The position numbers and the translations under genes were made by a program. 64,000 nucleotides of DNA from Tiliqua scincoides. Its lineage: Eukaryota > Chordata > Lepidosauria > Squamata > Scincidae. A model generated the notes under the pieces. That model was given only the letters and a program-made list of their open reading frames with translations, had not been told where the DNA came from and ran no database searches. Location of the stretch: contig NC_089824.1 of NCBI RefSeq assembly GCF_035046505.1, positions 116,509,997 to 116,573,996 of the forward strand. Reading direction: 5' to 3'. Positions 47,325 through 57,500 of this stretch are shown here, in pieces (positions within the stretch are counted from its first letter, which is position 1; the number at the start of each line of letters is the position of its first letter).

Positions 47325-47690
47325 GAACATAAGAACAGCCCCACTGGATCAGGCCATAGGCCCATCTAGTCCAGCTTCCTGTATCTCACAGCAGCCCACC
47401 AATTGCCCCAGGGAGCACACCAGATAACAAGAGACCTGCATCCTTGTGCCCTCCCTTGCATTGGCATTCTGACATAGCCCATTTCTAAAATCAGGAGGTT
47501 GCACATACACATCATGGCTTGTAACCCATAATGGATTTTTCCTCCAGAAACTTGTCTAATCCTCTTTTAAAGGCATCCAGGCCAGATGCTGTCACCACAA
47601 ACTGCGGCAAGGAGTTCCACAGACTGACCACATGCTGAGTAAAGAAATATTTTCTTTTGTCTGTCCTAGCCTGGAACTCTTTCCCTTCTC
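47325..47690 (-). mobile_element. CR1 LINE 3' end
   Basis: The minus strand reads RTDKRKYFFTQHVVSLWNSL and then ASGLDAFKRGLDKFLEEKSI, with the CR1 3' UTR ending at cataagaacagcccc. It interrupts a Tigger-like terminal fragment that begins at 47134. Confidence 0.85.
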
Positions 47691-48109
47691 CCCCCTTTTT
47701 CTCCCCTTCTCTCCCCATCTTTAGTTAGCAGCTGGGGTTGGCAGAGCACAGACCCCTCCTTGGCTTGCTTCTCCCAAGGAGGGGAGAAGCACAGCTTGCT
47801 TCTCCCCTCCTTGGTCTCTCATCCTCCTTTCCATTTTGTCCACTTGACTTTCTGCATCCCTGTCTTGCCTCTTGTGTCTGCTCTCCAGCCTTCCTCACTC
47901 CTTCCTACAGTATTCTCCTCCTCCTCCTGATGACTGCTTGGCAGCTTTCCTGTTTCTGGTTTCCCTTCCTGCATTGTCTCTCTCCCATTTCATTCTCTTC
48001 TTTCTCTGTGTACCTCTCCTCTCTCTGTTTGGGCTCACTGGCAGGCCACCATCAATACTTTATCCTGTCATCACCAAGCACTGCTCAGAGCTTCTTTCAT
48101 CCTGATTGA

Positions 48110-48288
48110 CGGCCCAGTCCTATCCAACTTTCCAGCCCTGGTGTAGCCATGCCAATGGGGTGTGTGCTACATCCTGTGGTGGAAGGGTAGTTATGGAGGC
48201 CTCCACAAGGTAAGGGAACATTTGTTCCCTCACCTAGGAGCTGCACTGCAGCTGCACTGGTGCTGGAAAGTTGGATAGGATTGGGCTC
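48110..48288. mobile_element. GGGCCCAAT-terminus MITE, fourth copy
   Basis: It starts cggcccagtcctatccaac and ends gttggataggattgggctc, with TGA on both sides. A LINE tail inserted only 8 bp beyond its right target repeat. Confidence 0.8.
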
Positions 48289-48307
48289 TGAGTTGTCACG
48301 GTCATAG

Positions 48308-48687
48308 TTGTTGGCAACCTTCAGTCTCGAAAGACTATGGTATCGCACTCTGAAAGGTGGTTCTGGAACAGCGTCTAGTGTGGCTGAAAAGGCCGATTCG
48401 GGAGTGACAATCCCTTCCACAACGGGAGCAAGTGCAGTCTGCCCCTGATCTGTCTCCCTGGCTATGGGCCTTCCTTCTTTGCCTCTTAGCTCAGACTGTT
48501 GGCCAAGTGTCTCTTCAAACTGGGAAAGGCCATGCTGCACAGCCTGCCTCCAAGCGGGCCGCTCAGAGGCCAGGGTTTCCCACTTGTTGAGGTCCACTCC
48601 TAAGGCCTTCAGATCCCTCTTGCAGATGTCCTTGTATCGCAGCTGTGGTCTACCTGTAGGCCACTTTCCTTGCACAAGGAGGCTTCG
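48308..48687 (-). mobile_element. LINE 3' end fragment with 11-bp target-site duplication
   Basis: The minus strand encodes KWPTGRPQLRYKDICKRDLK and then ALGVDLNKWETLASERPAWRQ, the C-terminus of a LINE ORF2. It is flanked by CACGGTCATAG at 48297-48307 and 48688-48698. The element is close in sequence to 28766-29106 but extends slightly further 5'. The LINE clade is not assigned here. Confidence 0.88.
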
Positions 48688-49119
48688 CACGGTCATAGAT
48701 GCTCCAGGCAGTCACAGTTTTTACAAGAAGGGCAGCTGCCTAGAGGAGATGCTGTTCTTGTTGAGCCAGAAAGCACCAGTTAAGATGTTCTGCGTCTTCT
48801 ATTTTCCATGCAAGAGGCAGGAATAATAACATCCAACTGACATTCCAGCTTTTGACAGTTAGAAATGTAATTGGGCCAGTACAGTGTTGTTGCTGACAGC
48901 CCACCTTCTCTTCTAACTGAATACTGTATACTCAGAGGAGGACGGGATAGCAATGGTGGCTGACCTGAATATGTTGAAAGAATAAGACACAGTGCTAGAC
49001 TTATGTGTGCAAAAAAAAAAAAAAAAAACACAGGTTTTACTGCTATTGTGCTACTTTTCTGGGAAGGTTTGGTAGCACTACCCTGGGCTTAACGTACACC
49101 AGTGTTGAAATCCAGGTAT

Positions 49120-49620
49120 ATATATTTTTTGTTGGCATCCTTCAGTCTCGAAAGACTATAGTATCGCACTCTGAATAGTGTTCTGGAACAGTGTCCTCTC
49201 CAGTGCGCGAAGCCTGGGTAAAGTAGATATGGAGGATAGACTGTTACCCATGCAGCAAATCCCCCCTCTCCACGTCGCTGAAATGGTCCAATGGAAAGGC
49301 AGAAGCCAATACGGTTGGTTGCAGCGGCCTTGCAGGAGTTGCCAGAACGTGACTGTGTTCAGCCATGAACTGCCTCAGGGACTCTGGCTCCGGATTTTGC
49401 CTCGAGGTTGACTCCTGAAGCTTTTTCCATAACTGGATGTAGCCACAAGGCAGTGGAGGTTTGGGATCAGAGTTTTCCTTCTCTCAGATGAGCCGCCTTC
49501 CCAGGCTAAGGAGTCCCATCCACCTGGTGGCTGTTTAGTCGCCTCTTACGCCAAGTACAGCCAAACTGAAGGCCTATTCTTATCCCCAGCCCCCAGGGGA
49601 ATGTGCTGGTATGTGCTGGT
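49120..49620 (-). mobile_element. Internally deleted LINE partner, copy 1
   Basis: This is a retroposed unit of about 500 bp with an AT-rich tail at its left end (its 3' end on the minus strand). It has 11-bp target duplications AATCCAGGTAT at 49109-49119 and 49621-49631. The first 60 or so bases share the 3' tail of the LINE at 48.3 kb (CTTCAGTCTCGAAAGACTAT). The remainder is unrelated to ORF2 and may be LINE 5' leader or another source. I see no convincing Pol III A/B boxes. Confidence 0.82.
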
Positions 49621-50225
49621 AATCCAGGTATGTGCTTTTGTTATTGGGGCTCATCATGTGTCAAGCAATGGATGCCTCTCAGGATGTGCAGAATGCCCAC
49701 CTCTCTGTTGCCACTAAGGAACCAGAGTGTGTCCCCATGCACAGACAGAGGGGATAGATTCCTAGCAGATTTGAGTCCATGCATCTGTTTATCATCTATT
49801 AAAAGCAGGAAGCCCGTCTGTTTCTGTAGCAAACTGCCCCAAAAAACTGGGACGGCGCAAGGCTTGTCTTCGACTGCTGTGCAGCGCTTCCTTCTCCTGT
49901 TGTCTTTTCTGCGGTCTTTCTGCTCCTGGGTGCAAAGGTTCTGGGGTGCATTCTAGAGCACTGGTCTGTTTATTGCTCCGTACGGCTCCGTTTTGCTCCC
50001 CCCGCCGGAAATGGCTCCGAAGCGAGGGGCCGCTTGCCCGCCTCGCTGCCAGCCTGAGTGCTTCGCCCCCCTCCAGCTACACCACTGCGTAGTACGCTCT
50101 TAAGGCTGCCGCGTTCCATTTGGCCAGCCCGCATGCTGCGCTGCACTTCCACCTCCAGCCGCGGGGGGCGCGCGTTCGCTGGCCGGAGGACAGCGCCGTT
50201 TCCCAGCGTCCACGCACTCTCGTTC

Positions 50226-50237
50226 TGCGCATGCGCG
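50226..50237 (+). promoter_or_regulatory. NRF1-like site TGCGCATGCGCG
   Basis: This is an exact match to the palindromic NRF1 consensus (YGCGCAYGCGCR), lying 46 bp before the presumed exon 1 donor. NRF1 commonly drives CpG-island housekeeping promoters. Occupancy is inferred from the motif only. Confidence 0.55.
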
Positions 50238-50529
50238 AAGCCTCCACCTTCCCCGTCGTGAGGCGACAACGGCGGAGGAGGCGGTGAGAGGGGACCGGAT
50301 TAAAGCGGTTCCTGTGCGAGGCCAACGTTTGACTCCTCCGCGGAGGACGCAGGCTGCGTATTGCGGGGTTCGGGACTTCTTTTTTATAGCTCTAACCGAA
50401 AACTTATCTGCGGGTATCGGTGTGCGCGCTGTGACGCCGCTGAGAAAGAAAAGGGCTGGAGATGTCAAAGGAGGGGCAGCGCGCAGGCGCGGAGGGATTT
50501 GGGATGCCTGAGAACGGGCGCTTGGGAAG

Positions 50530-50539
50530 GCGCATGCGC
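50530..50539 (+). promoter_or_regulatory. Second NRF1-like core GCGCATGCGC
   Basis: The palindromic NRF1 core occurs again about 300 bp downstream, in the first intron but still inside the CpG island. Confidence 0.4.
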
Positions 50540-50661
50540 AGTAGAGCTGCTGCAGAGCTCAAATAGTGTGGCTGGGCAGGCAAGTGGTGTGTTTGGGCTG
50601 GACACAAGGGAAGCGGGTGTGGGTGATCTGCTCCTGTCTGCATTTCCTTCTTTGGGAAACC

Positions 50662-51290
50662 ATAAGAACAGCCCCACTGGATCAGGCCATAGGCCCATCT
50701 AGTCCAGCTTCCTGTATCTCACAGCGGCCCACCAAATGCCCCAGGGAGCACACCAGATAACAAGAGACCTGCATACTGGTGCCCTCCCCTGCATCTGGCA
50801 TTCTGACATAACCCATTTCTAAAATCAGGAGGTTGCGCATACACATCACGGCTTGTAACCCTTAATGGATTTTTCCAGATGCTGTAGCCACATCCTGTGG
50901 CAAACAGTTTTGCCATTTTGCTGCCCATTCTGCCAGTCTAGAGAGATCCTTCTGGAGCTCCTCACAATCACTTCTGGTCTTCACCACTCGGAAAAGTTTG
51001 GTGTTGTCCGCAGACTTAGCCACCTCACTGCTCACCCCTGTCTCCAGGTCATTTATGAAGAGGTTGAAAAGCACAGGTCTGTTTCCTGGTCTTCAACCAG
51101 TTCTCATTCCAGGAGAGGACCTGCCCTCTAATTCCCTGATTGTGGAGTTTTTTTAGTAACCTTTGGTGAGGGACCATGTCGAATGCCTTCTGAAAGTCCA
51201 GATATATAATGTCTACAGGTTCTCCTGCAGCCTCGCTAATCTCCTGGATTTCTCTGCTGCTTCCTATGAGCACCTTGATGAGAACTTTAA
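50662..51290 (-). mobile_element. CR1 LINE with reverse-transcriptase remnant, in DHX9 intron 1
   Basis: The minus strand encodes the CR1 reverse-transcriptase end (YLDFQKAFDMVPHQRLLKKL and LFNLFINDLETGVSSEVAK) followed by the 3' UTR. It has an internal deletion near 50875 and frame breaks. It lies between the CpG island and the first coding exon. Confidence 0.87.
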
Positions 51291-51370
51291 TATGGCATCC
51301 TAAGTAAGTGGGAGATCATGTTGCTAGACAAAGGAACTTTAGAACTTAAATGTATTGCTTCTTCCCACAG

Positions 51371-51509
51371 GGCCCTTTCCATTCTGGCCATTCCCACCAT
51401 GGGGGATGTGAAGAATTTTCTCTATGCCTGGTGTGGCAAGCGGAAGGTCACCCCAGCCTATGAGATCCGTGCTGTAGGCAACAAGAACAGGCAAAAATTT
51501 ATGTGTGAG
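51371..51509 (+). CDS. DHX9: DHX9 first coding exon (start codon at 51399)
   Basis: The acceptor is cttcccacag and the donor is GAG|gtgagg. After 28 bp of 5' UTR it encodes [20 protein letters not shown] and then [17 protein letters not shown]. The start is fixed by near identity to the human N-terminus and by the Kozak context accATGg. Confidence 0.97.
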
Positions 51510-54500
51510 GTGAGGACTTGGAGCGTGTGCATGTCTGAAAAATTGAAAGCAAATATATCCGTCATGTGCCCACTTGGGGAAGCTTACTTTGAATAAGTTG
51601 CTGTCTAAATGGGGTGATATCTGGCTTATGGTGCAATCCTGATCAGCACATGAGCCGACGCAGGACCCCATGCCAGCTCTCAAGTGTCACAAATATGCCA
51701 TAAGGCACATTTGTACCAACTCAGGAAGTTGGCTGGGCTGGTACAGAGGCCCGTGCCAGTTCACCAGGGCCAGATCCAGCCCCTGCGCCGGCTGCAAAAG
51801 GTACGTTTGTGCTGGGTGGCGCAAGCGGTGGGAGATGGTGGCAGGAGGGCGTTTCCACAGACAGGGCTTGGCAGGGGAGGACTGAGCCCAGGAGAGGGGC
51901 AGGTGGGATTGGCCATATCTTAACCCCTGGCCTGGGCAACCTTACATGAGCTGCTTGGATTTGCACCAGCTAAATAACTGACACAATTCTGAGTAGCCCC
52001 ATAGGGCAGGTTGGGGTTAAGCATGGGTTACAGGTAAAAAAAAAAACCCTTACCCCCATGGTGACCAACAGCCTCCCAACCTGTGTAGGATACAGCACAG
52101 GCTATGTGACCAGGCTGTACTAGTGAAGATTAGGATTGGACTGTCCGTCTTTAACAGTGAAGGTTTGGCTGTGTGGGTATCTGAGGCATGATCCAGTGAA
52201 GAGTGGGTACTTTTCAGGCCCATTGATTTCTATCAGTGAAAATTAAGCACATATTTAATTTTCTGATTTAATTGAGTGATATTTGAAATGTGGTCAGTTC
52301 TGGTAGAATTGTGCCCTTATTGCTTATTTAAGTTTTCCCACTATTGGTCTATAGTAGATATGCAAGGTGACTTACAGAATTAAAAATAAGTATCCAAGAT
52401 ACCAATAAAATGACACTTGAAACATCTATCATTTGTTGTTTAGAAAAATAATTTTAAAGGGTATGGGTTCTTAAATTGATCTTTGATTATGTAAAAATAA
52501 AATCTTTCATGTGGTTATCTTAAGTACTTGGTTTGAGTTTACCAGTATTTCTTTGTGTGACGTCATGATCCTCATACCTGCTTTCATAAAAATGAAATAA
52601 AAAATTAGACGGGTGTTTTAAAAACCTTAAGTCAATGGTGGCTGGCCTTTTTGAACAAGGATGCAAAAAGCCAAGTCCAAGGTTTGCGTATTTACCTGTA
52701 GTGCACACTACTACAGCTCTATTGTTGTGCCTAACTTGAGCTGGCAAACAGTACAGTACAGGGACAGGAGAGGCAGGCAAGAGTGCTGGCTCCATGCTGT
52801 ATTTACTAGAGCCAAACCCTCCTGTTCCTCTCCAGATGTGTATGCCTGCCATCTATGGACTAAACATTATACCAAAGTCAGTGAGGTCAGAAATAGTTGC
52901 CAGTAAAACCAGGAGCCTGCAATATTTGGGTAGAGCAGGGAATTTTAGAATGGGCAGTTTTTCTCTTATTCCTGCATGACAAGCTGCATCTGCCAAAAAT
53001 CCTTCTACCTCGCAACTAGCAAAAGTATCTAATCCCTGTCCTCTCCTAGGTATAATGCTTCCTAGGTATTGCTGAGCAGTGATGGAGTGTGTGTGTGTGG
53101 GAAGGGGGGGGTTCTAGGGATTGCCTCTGGGTAGAGGAGATTGGGGCTATACAGTAGTAATACTGGAGATTGACCAGTACCCAGCCTAGGTATGACCAGT
53201 ACCCAGCGCTGGGAGCTTCTGAATGCTACCCAAAGTCTGTTGCAGCCTCTGCCTTTGCTAAGAGTCTGTTTATGTTTAACTCTATTGTTCTTCTCTGTGA
53301 TTGTTGGATAATAATAATACTGGTATTTATATACTGCCTTTCTGGGCATCGAATTACTCCTCTGACTTTATTCAAGGCGCTTCACATAGGCAGGCTATCT
53401 CTAAACCCCTGAGGGGATTTTTATAATAACAGAGAGGTTCTATCTTTCAAGAACTGCACAACATTTCAGATGGATCTGAAAATATATCGGTGTTTTTTTC
53501 AAAAGAGACTAAGACCAGCCTCTGTCTTCTCCCATCAACACTGTTCCCTTGCTACATGCCTTCCACCTCAGTTGCCACTTAGCATCTAAACTGTGTGCAG
53601 TCATACCATCACCCTTGTTTGGATTGTGTTGCCATGGCAAGTAGGTTATGGGAGTTGTTTGCTGGAAATCTAAACTGCTGTTTGGCATGCCGCTTGCTCC
53701 ACTAGCAGTGGCATGCTACATTGTACGTCTGCATGTCCTGTCTTAGATAGCTGGAAGTGGTGTTTTCGCAGTGATCTGGTGTGTTGTTGAGACTCCCTCA
53801 CAGTATCTACTTGTTACAGGTTCGTGTGACAGGCTTCAACTATATTGGTATGGGCAATTCCACCAACAAAAAAGATGCCCAGACCAATGCTGCTAGAGAC
53901 TTCCTCAACTACCTTGTTCGAGTGAATGAAATCAAGAGTGAAGAATTGCCTGCTTTTGGGGTAAAAATGGTTTTCTTGTTCTCCCCATAGGTGATTTTAG
54001 TGTCATGACCAGGTGTGCATTGTGTTCAAAACTCTTTGTTAAAAAAAATGATACAAAGTGAATTGTAATCTGTAGCTATAGAATAGTTCTGCAAAGTTTT
54101 AGATATCTGTGGAATTTACTGTTTAATAAAATGAAGTTACTGTACATGGTATTTTACAAAATGGGAATTTTTTAAAATTTTGATAAGACTCAGGTGGTGA
54201 GTGTGGGGAAGAGATGTTATGGGGAAGAATGGGGTCTGTGTGTACCACACAGCAAGAGTAGGGGCTATTTGTAGTACAAGCATGTTTCCTCAGGATAAAA
54301 AAGTCTGGCTGAGTGCTTGCAGTTTTGGAATCCCTATATTCTTGTTGGCATCCTTCAGTCTCGGAAGACTATGGTGTCACGCTCTGAATGGTGGTTCTGG
54401 AACAGAGTGTCCTCTCCAGTGCGCGAAGCCTGGGTAAAGTAGGTATGGAGGATAGGCTGTTACCCATGCAGCAAATCCTCCCTCTCCACGTCGCTGAAAT

Positions 54501-57500
54501 GGTCCAATGGAAAGGCAGAGGCCAATACGGTTGGTTCCAGCAACGTCGCAGGAGTTGCCAGAACGTGACTGTGTTCAGCCATGAACTGCCTCAGGGACTC
54601 CAGCTCCTGATTTTGCCTCGAGGTTGACTCCTGAAGCCTTTTTCATAACTGGATGTAGCCACAAGGCAGTGGAGGTTTGGGATCAGAGTTTTCCTTCTCT
54701 CAGATGAGCTGCCTTCCCAGGCTGACGAGTCCCATCTACCCGGTGGCTGTTTAGTCGCCTCTTACGACAAGTACAGCCAAACCGAGGGCCTATTCTTATC
54801 CCCAGCCCCCAGCGGATAATCCCTATATATAACCCTGCTTTTTAGTCAGATTAGCTATGCACAAGGAAAATGCAAAGCTGGGGTCAGCTTTTAGCAATGA
54901 GGACTCTTGAGTGTTGGAAAAAGTGCAGTTTCTTTATGAGGAGTGCCGCATTGCAATTTACAGAATATTTGTTCTTGCTTAGGTAGGATCTGTGGGTGCT
55001 CCCAGTGGAGACATGGCTGGAGCAGCAGAAGATGGAGATGCAGGTGATGCTCCATTGGGAGGGCCTCTTCCTCCTCACCTAGCTCTCAAGTCAGAAGTGG
55101 GTAAGACCCTTAACCTCCTACAGCAGATATGCATTTTCTTTGTTGCACTCTTTGTACTTCATGAATCAAAGTGTGGTAGGAATGTGTCATTGAAATTCAG
55201 GTTAATTCTATTCTTATTTTTAAAATACCAAAAGGTATTCAGTGTGTGTGTGTGACAGAAACGACTGCAAAGCATCTTGTGTTCCTTTCTTACCTGCTAG
55301 ACGGTGTTCCTCCTTCTGGACCTGGAAGCTCTGGCTATGGTGTAGCTCAGTGGGACCGAGGAGCCAATCTGAAGGATTATTATTCCAGGAAGGAGGAGCA
55401 AGAGGCCCATGCAGTAAGGGTTTTTGCTTTTTTTTTTTTTTTAAGTTGACTGCATTCAGTATAGTTTCAGGTTAGGTATGTAGGCCACATTATGAACTGA
55501 ACAGTATACTTTTATAGGCTTTTTAAAAGGTTCTATGGGGAAGATGAATAATGCTTAGAAGTCTAGAATTTGGCACTCTGTGATATGCAAACAAAGGACA
55601 CTATTGGTTATTCTTACTCACCCAAAAATAATATATGTAGGGGATAGTGAAATAATTCAGAGCATTCTACAAGATTTCAAGAGCTGTCCCTGCTGTTTGT
55701 GGGTCTGCAGAAGGGAGAGGCAAGAGTATGAAACCCCCTTACTCCTGAGAGAACACAAACTGTCTCCTGGTAGGCTGGTGAGAACTCGGTCCTCTCTGTT
55801 ATGTGTGTTTTTAGTGTGCATATCTAAACTATTAGATAGACTGGGGGAAAGCTTAGTTCACTTAGCTTGCTGACAAGATTATCAGTTTTAAATTGTTTTG
55901 TCTTACATTAACATGTCATTCAAGTTCTAAACTTGAATTACAATTTGTTTGTTTCTACTACTAGACCTTGGAGTCAGAGGAAGTAGACTTAAATGCTGGC
56001 CTTCACGGGAATTGGACCTTGGAGAATGCCAAGGCACGTCTGAACCAGTTTTTCCAAAAGGAGAAGATCCAAGGAGAATATAAATACACTCAAGTGGGGC
56101 CAGATCACAACAGGTTTGCTAGTTTTTCTCTGAGTTCTAAGAATTAGAAATGATGTCAGCTAGACACTCCTTGTGGTCACCTGTGTTCTGTCCTTCCCAA
56201 CAAAAAATCAATCTCTGGGAAGAGATAGCATGAGTTGTTCCTCATAAGGGACAAAAATCATATCTTCAGGCACAATTTTTTTCTTTGCTTAGAGTTTGAA
56301 ACCTACTCTCAACTACCTTTGCAAGAAGACATTTTATCTACCTTCTTGGTAGACAAGATAATGGCTCTACCCTACAGTCTTTATGTAGCAATTAAAATAT
56401 GTGAGGTTCATGAAGTGGAAGTCTGTATAAATGGTTGATATTACTAAAGAACTAGGCCAGTAGTTCTCAGACTTTTAGGGAGCTTTACTCCCAAAGTAAG
56501 TCTTTGCAGGGAAGGGGCGAGGGCAGTGACATGATCCCCACAATCGCATTACTAAGGGACGCAAGGGGGTGGTTTTACTTATTGTGTGTTAGGGTAAGCA
56601 GCAGGAGGGGCAGGGAGCCCCATGCAGCCCTCCGCAGGGCTCCCTGAGGCTTTGAATCTTCTGAAAATATCAAGCACAAGCCACTTTCAGTTTGCGAATG
56701 CAGACAGTTTCTTATTTTAAGAAATGTACTTCATGTCTCTTCTTTCTTTGCATTTCCATTGGGGCGGTTTTTTGTGGATTGCTTTGAACATGAAAACACC
56801 GTCAGTGGACTTGTCACCACCTTACTGGCCCTGCTCCTGTGTGTGTATCGGCAGCTGAAGCTTTTCCCATTGCTGTGTCAAAGAAAGACTTGACCTGCTT
56901 AATTTCTTTGTGTTGTGCTCTTAAAGACACAGGAGCAGGGCTGCTGGAAGGGTTGGTATCCCTAATTTTGAATGTTGCAGATCATGTTAATTTCAGGAGA
57001 TCTTTCCTACAGGTGCAGAAGTTGTACTTAAGGAGAACCCTCATTCCAAACATGGATAAGCTTTAAAATGTGTTTGCTTGATGAAAGTGGGGTAGTTGGG
57101 TGACAGTATGTTTCTCAGCCTGCTTGCTGTTTTTCCAGAGAGCGTTGCAGGGTGTGGTACTTAATACTCCCAGGAAGGCTTGGATGGATCACTGTTTTTA
57201 GGGGGCAAAAAAGGGCTGGTTTTGGAAACATGCAGTGATTGTTTAGATTTTCTCCAATGCTGAAATTTTCATAGCCGAAAGAAGGGTGAAAAGTGATGGT
57301 GTGTCTCATTCACATTGCAGGGGGTGACCACAAGTAGCTCACAGAAAAAAGCTTAAGTTCCATTGTATCAGTGAGCTCTGATGTTTCAATCTTTTCTGTT
57401 TTGCACCTTTTGCAAAAGGAGAGATGTATTTTCCATGCCATATTTTCCTCTTCAGTGTAGGTACCATGGTAAGGGTATTAAATTTGGAATTAGAGGCTGT

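Larger units (their letters stand above)
49960..50560 (+). promoter_or_regulatory. DHX9: CpG-rich DHX9 promoter and noncoding first exon
   Basis: This is a dense cluster of CpG and G/C-rich sequence in otherwise AT-richer DNA. It sits about 1 kb before the DHX9 start exon and has no TATA box, as expected for a housekeeping gene. The purine-rich stretch ggcggaggaggcg ends in a consensus donor gtgaga at 50284. The untranslated exon 1 therefore probably ends at 50283 and splices to 51371. The transcription start is not determined. Confidence 0.75.

Noticed and set aside
47738-48109. Leu/Ser/Cys-rich frame resembling a membrane protein
   Set aside because: The hydrophobic look comes from a pyrimidine-rich stretch (cttctc repeats). 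No start context, exon structure or homology was seen.
50058-50511. Frames of 60-122 codons on both strands at 50 kb
   Set aside because: They fall in the CpG island promoter, where stop codons are rare. The true DHX9 start is at 51399, supported by homology and splicing.
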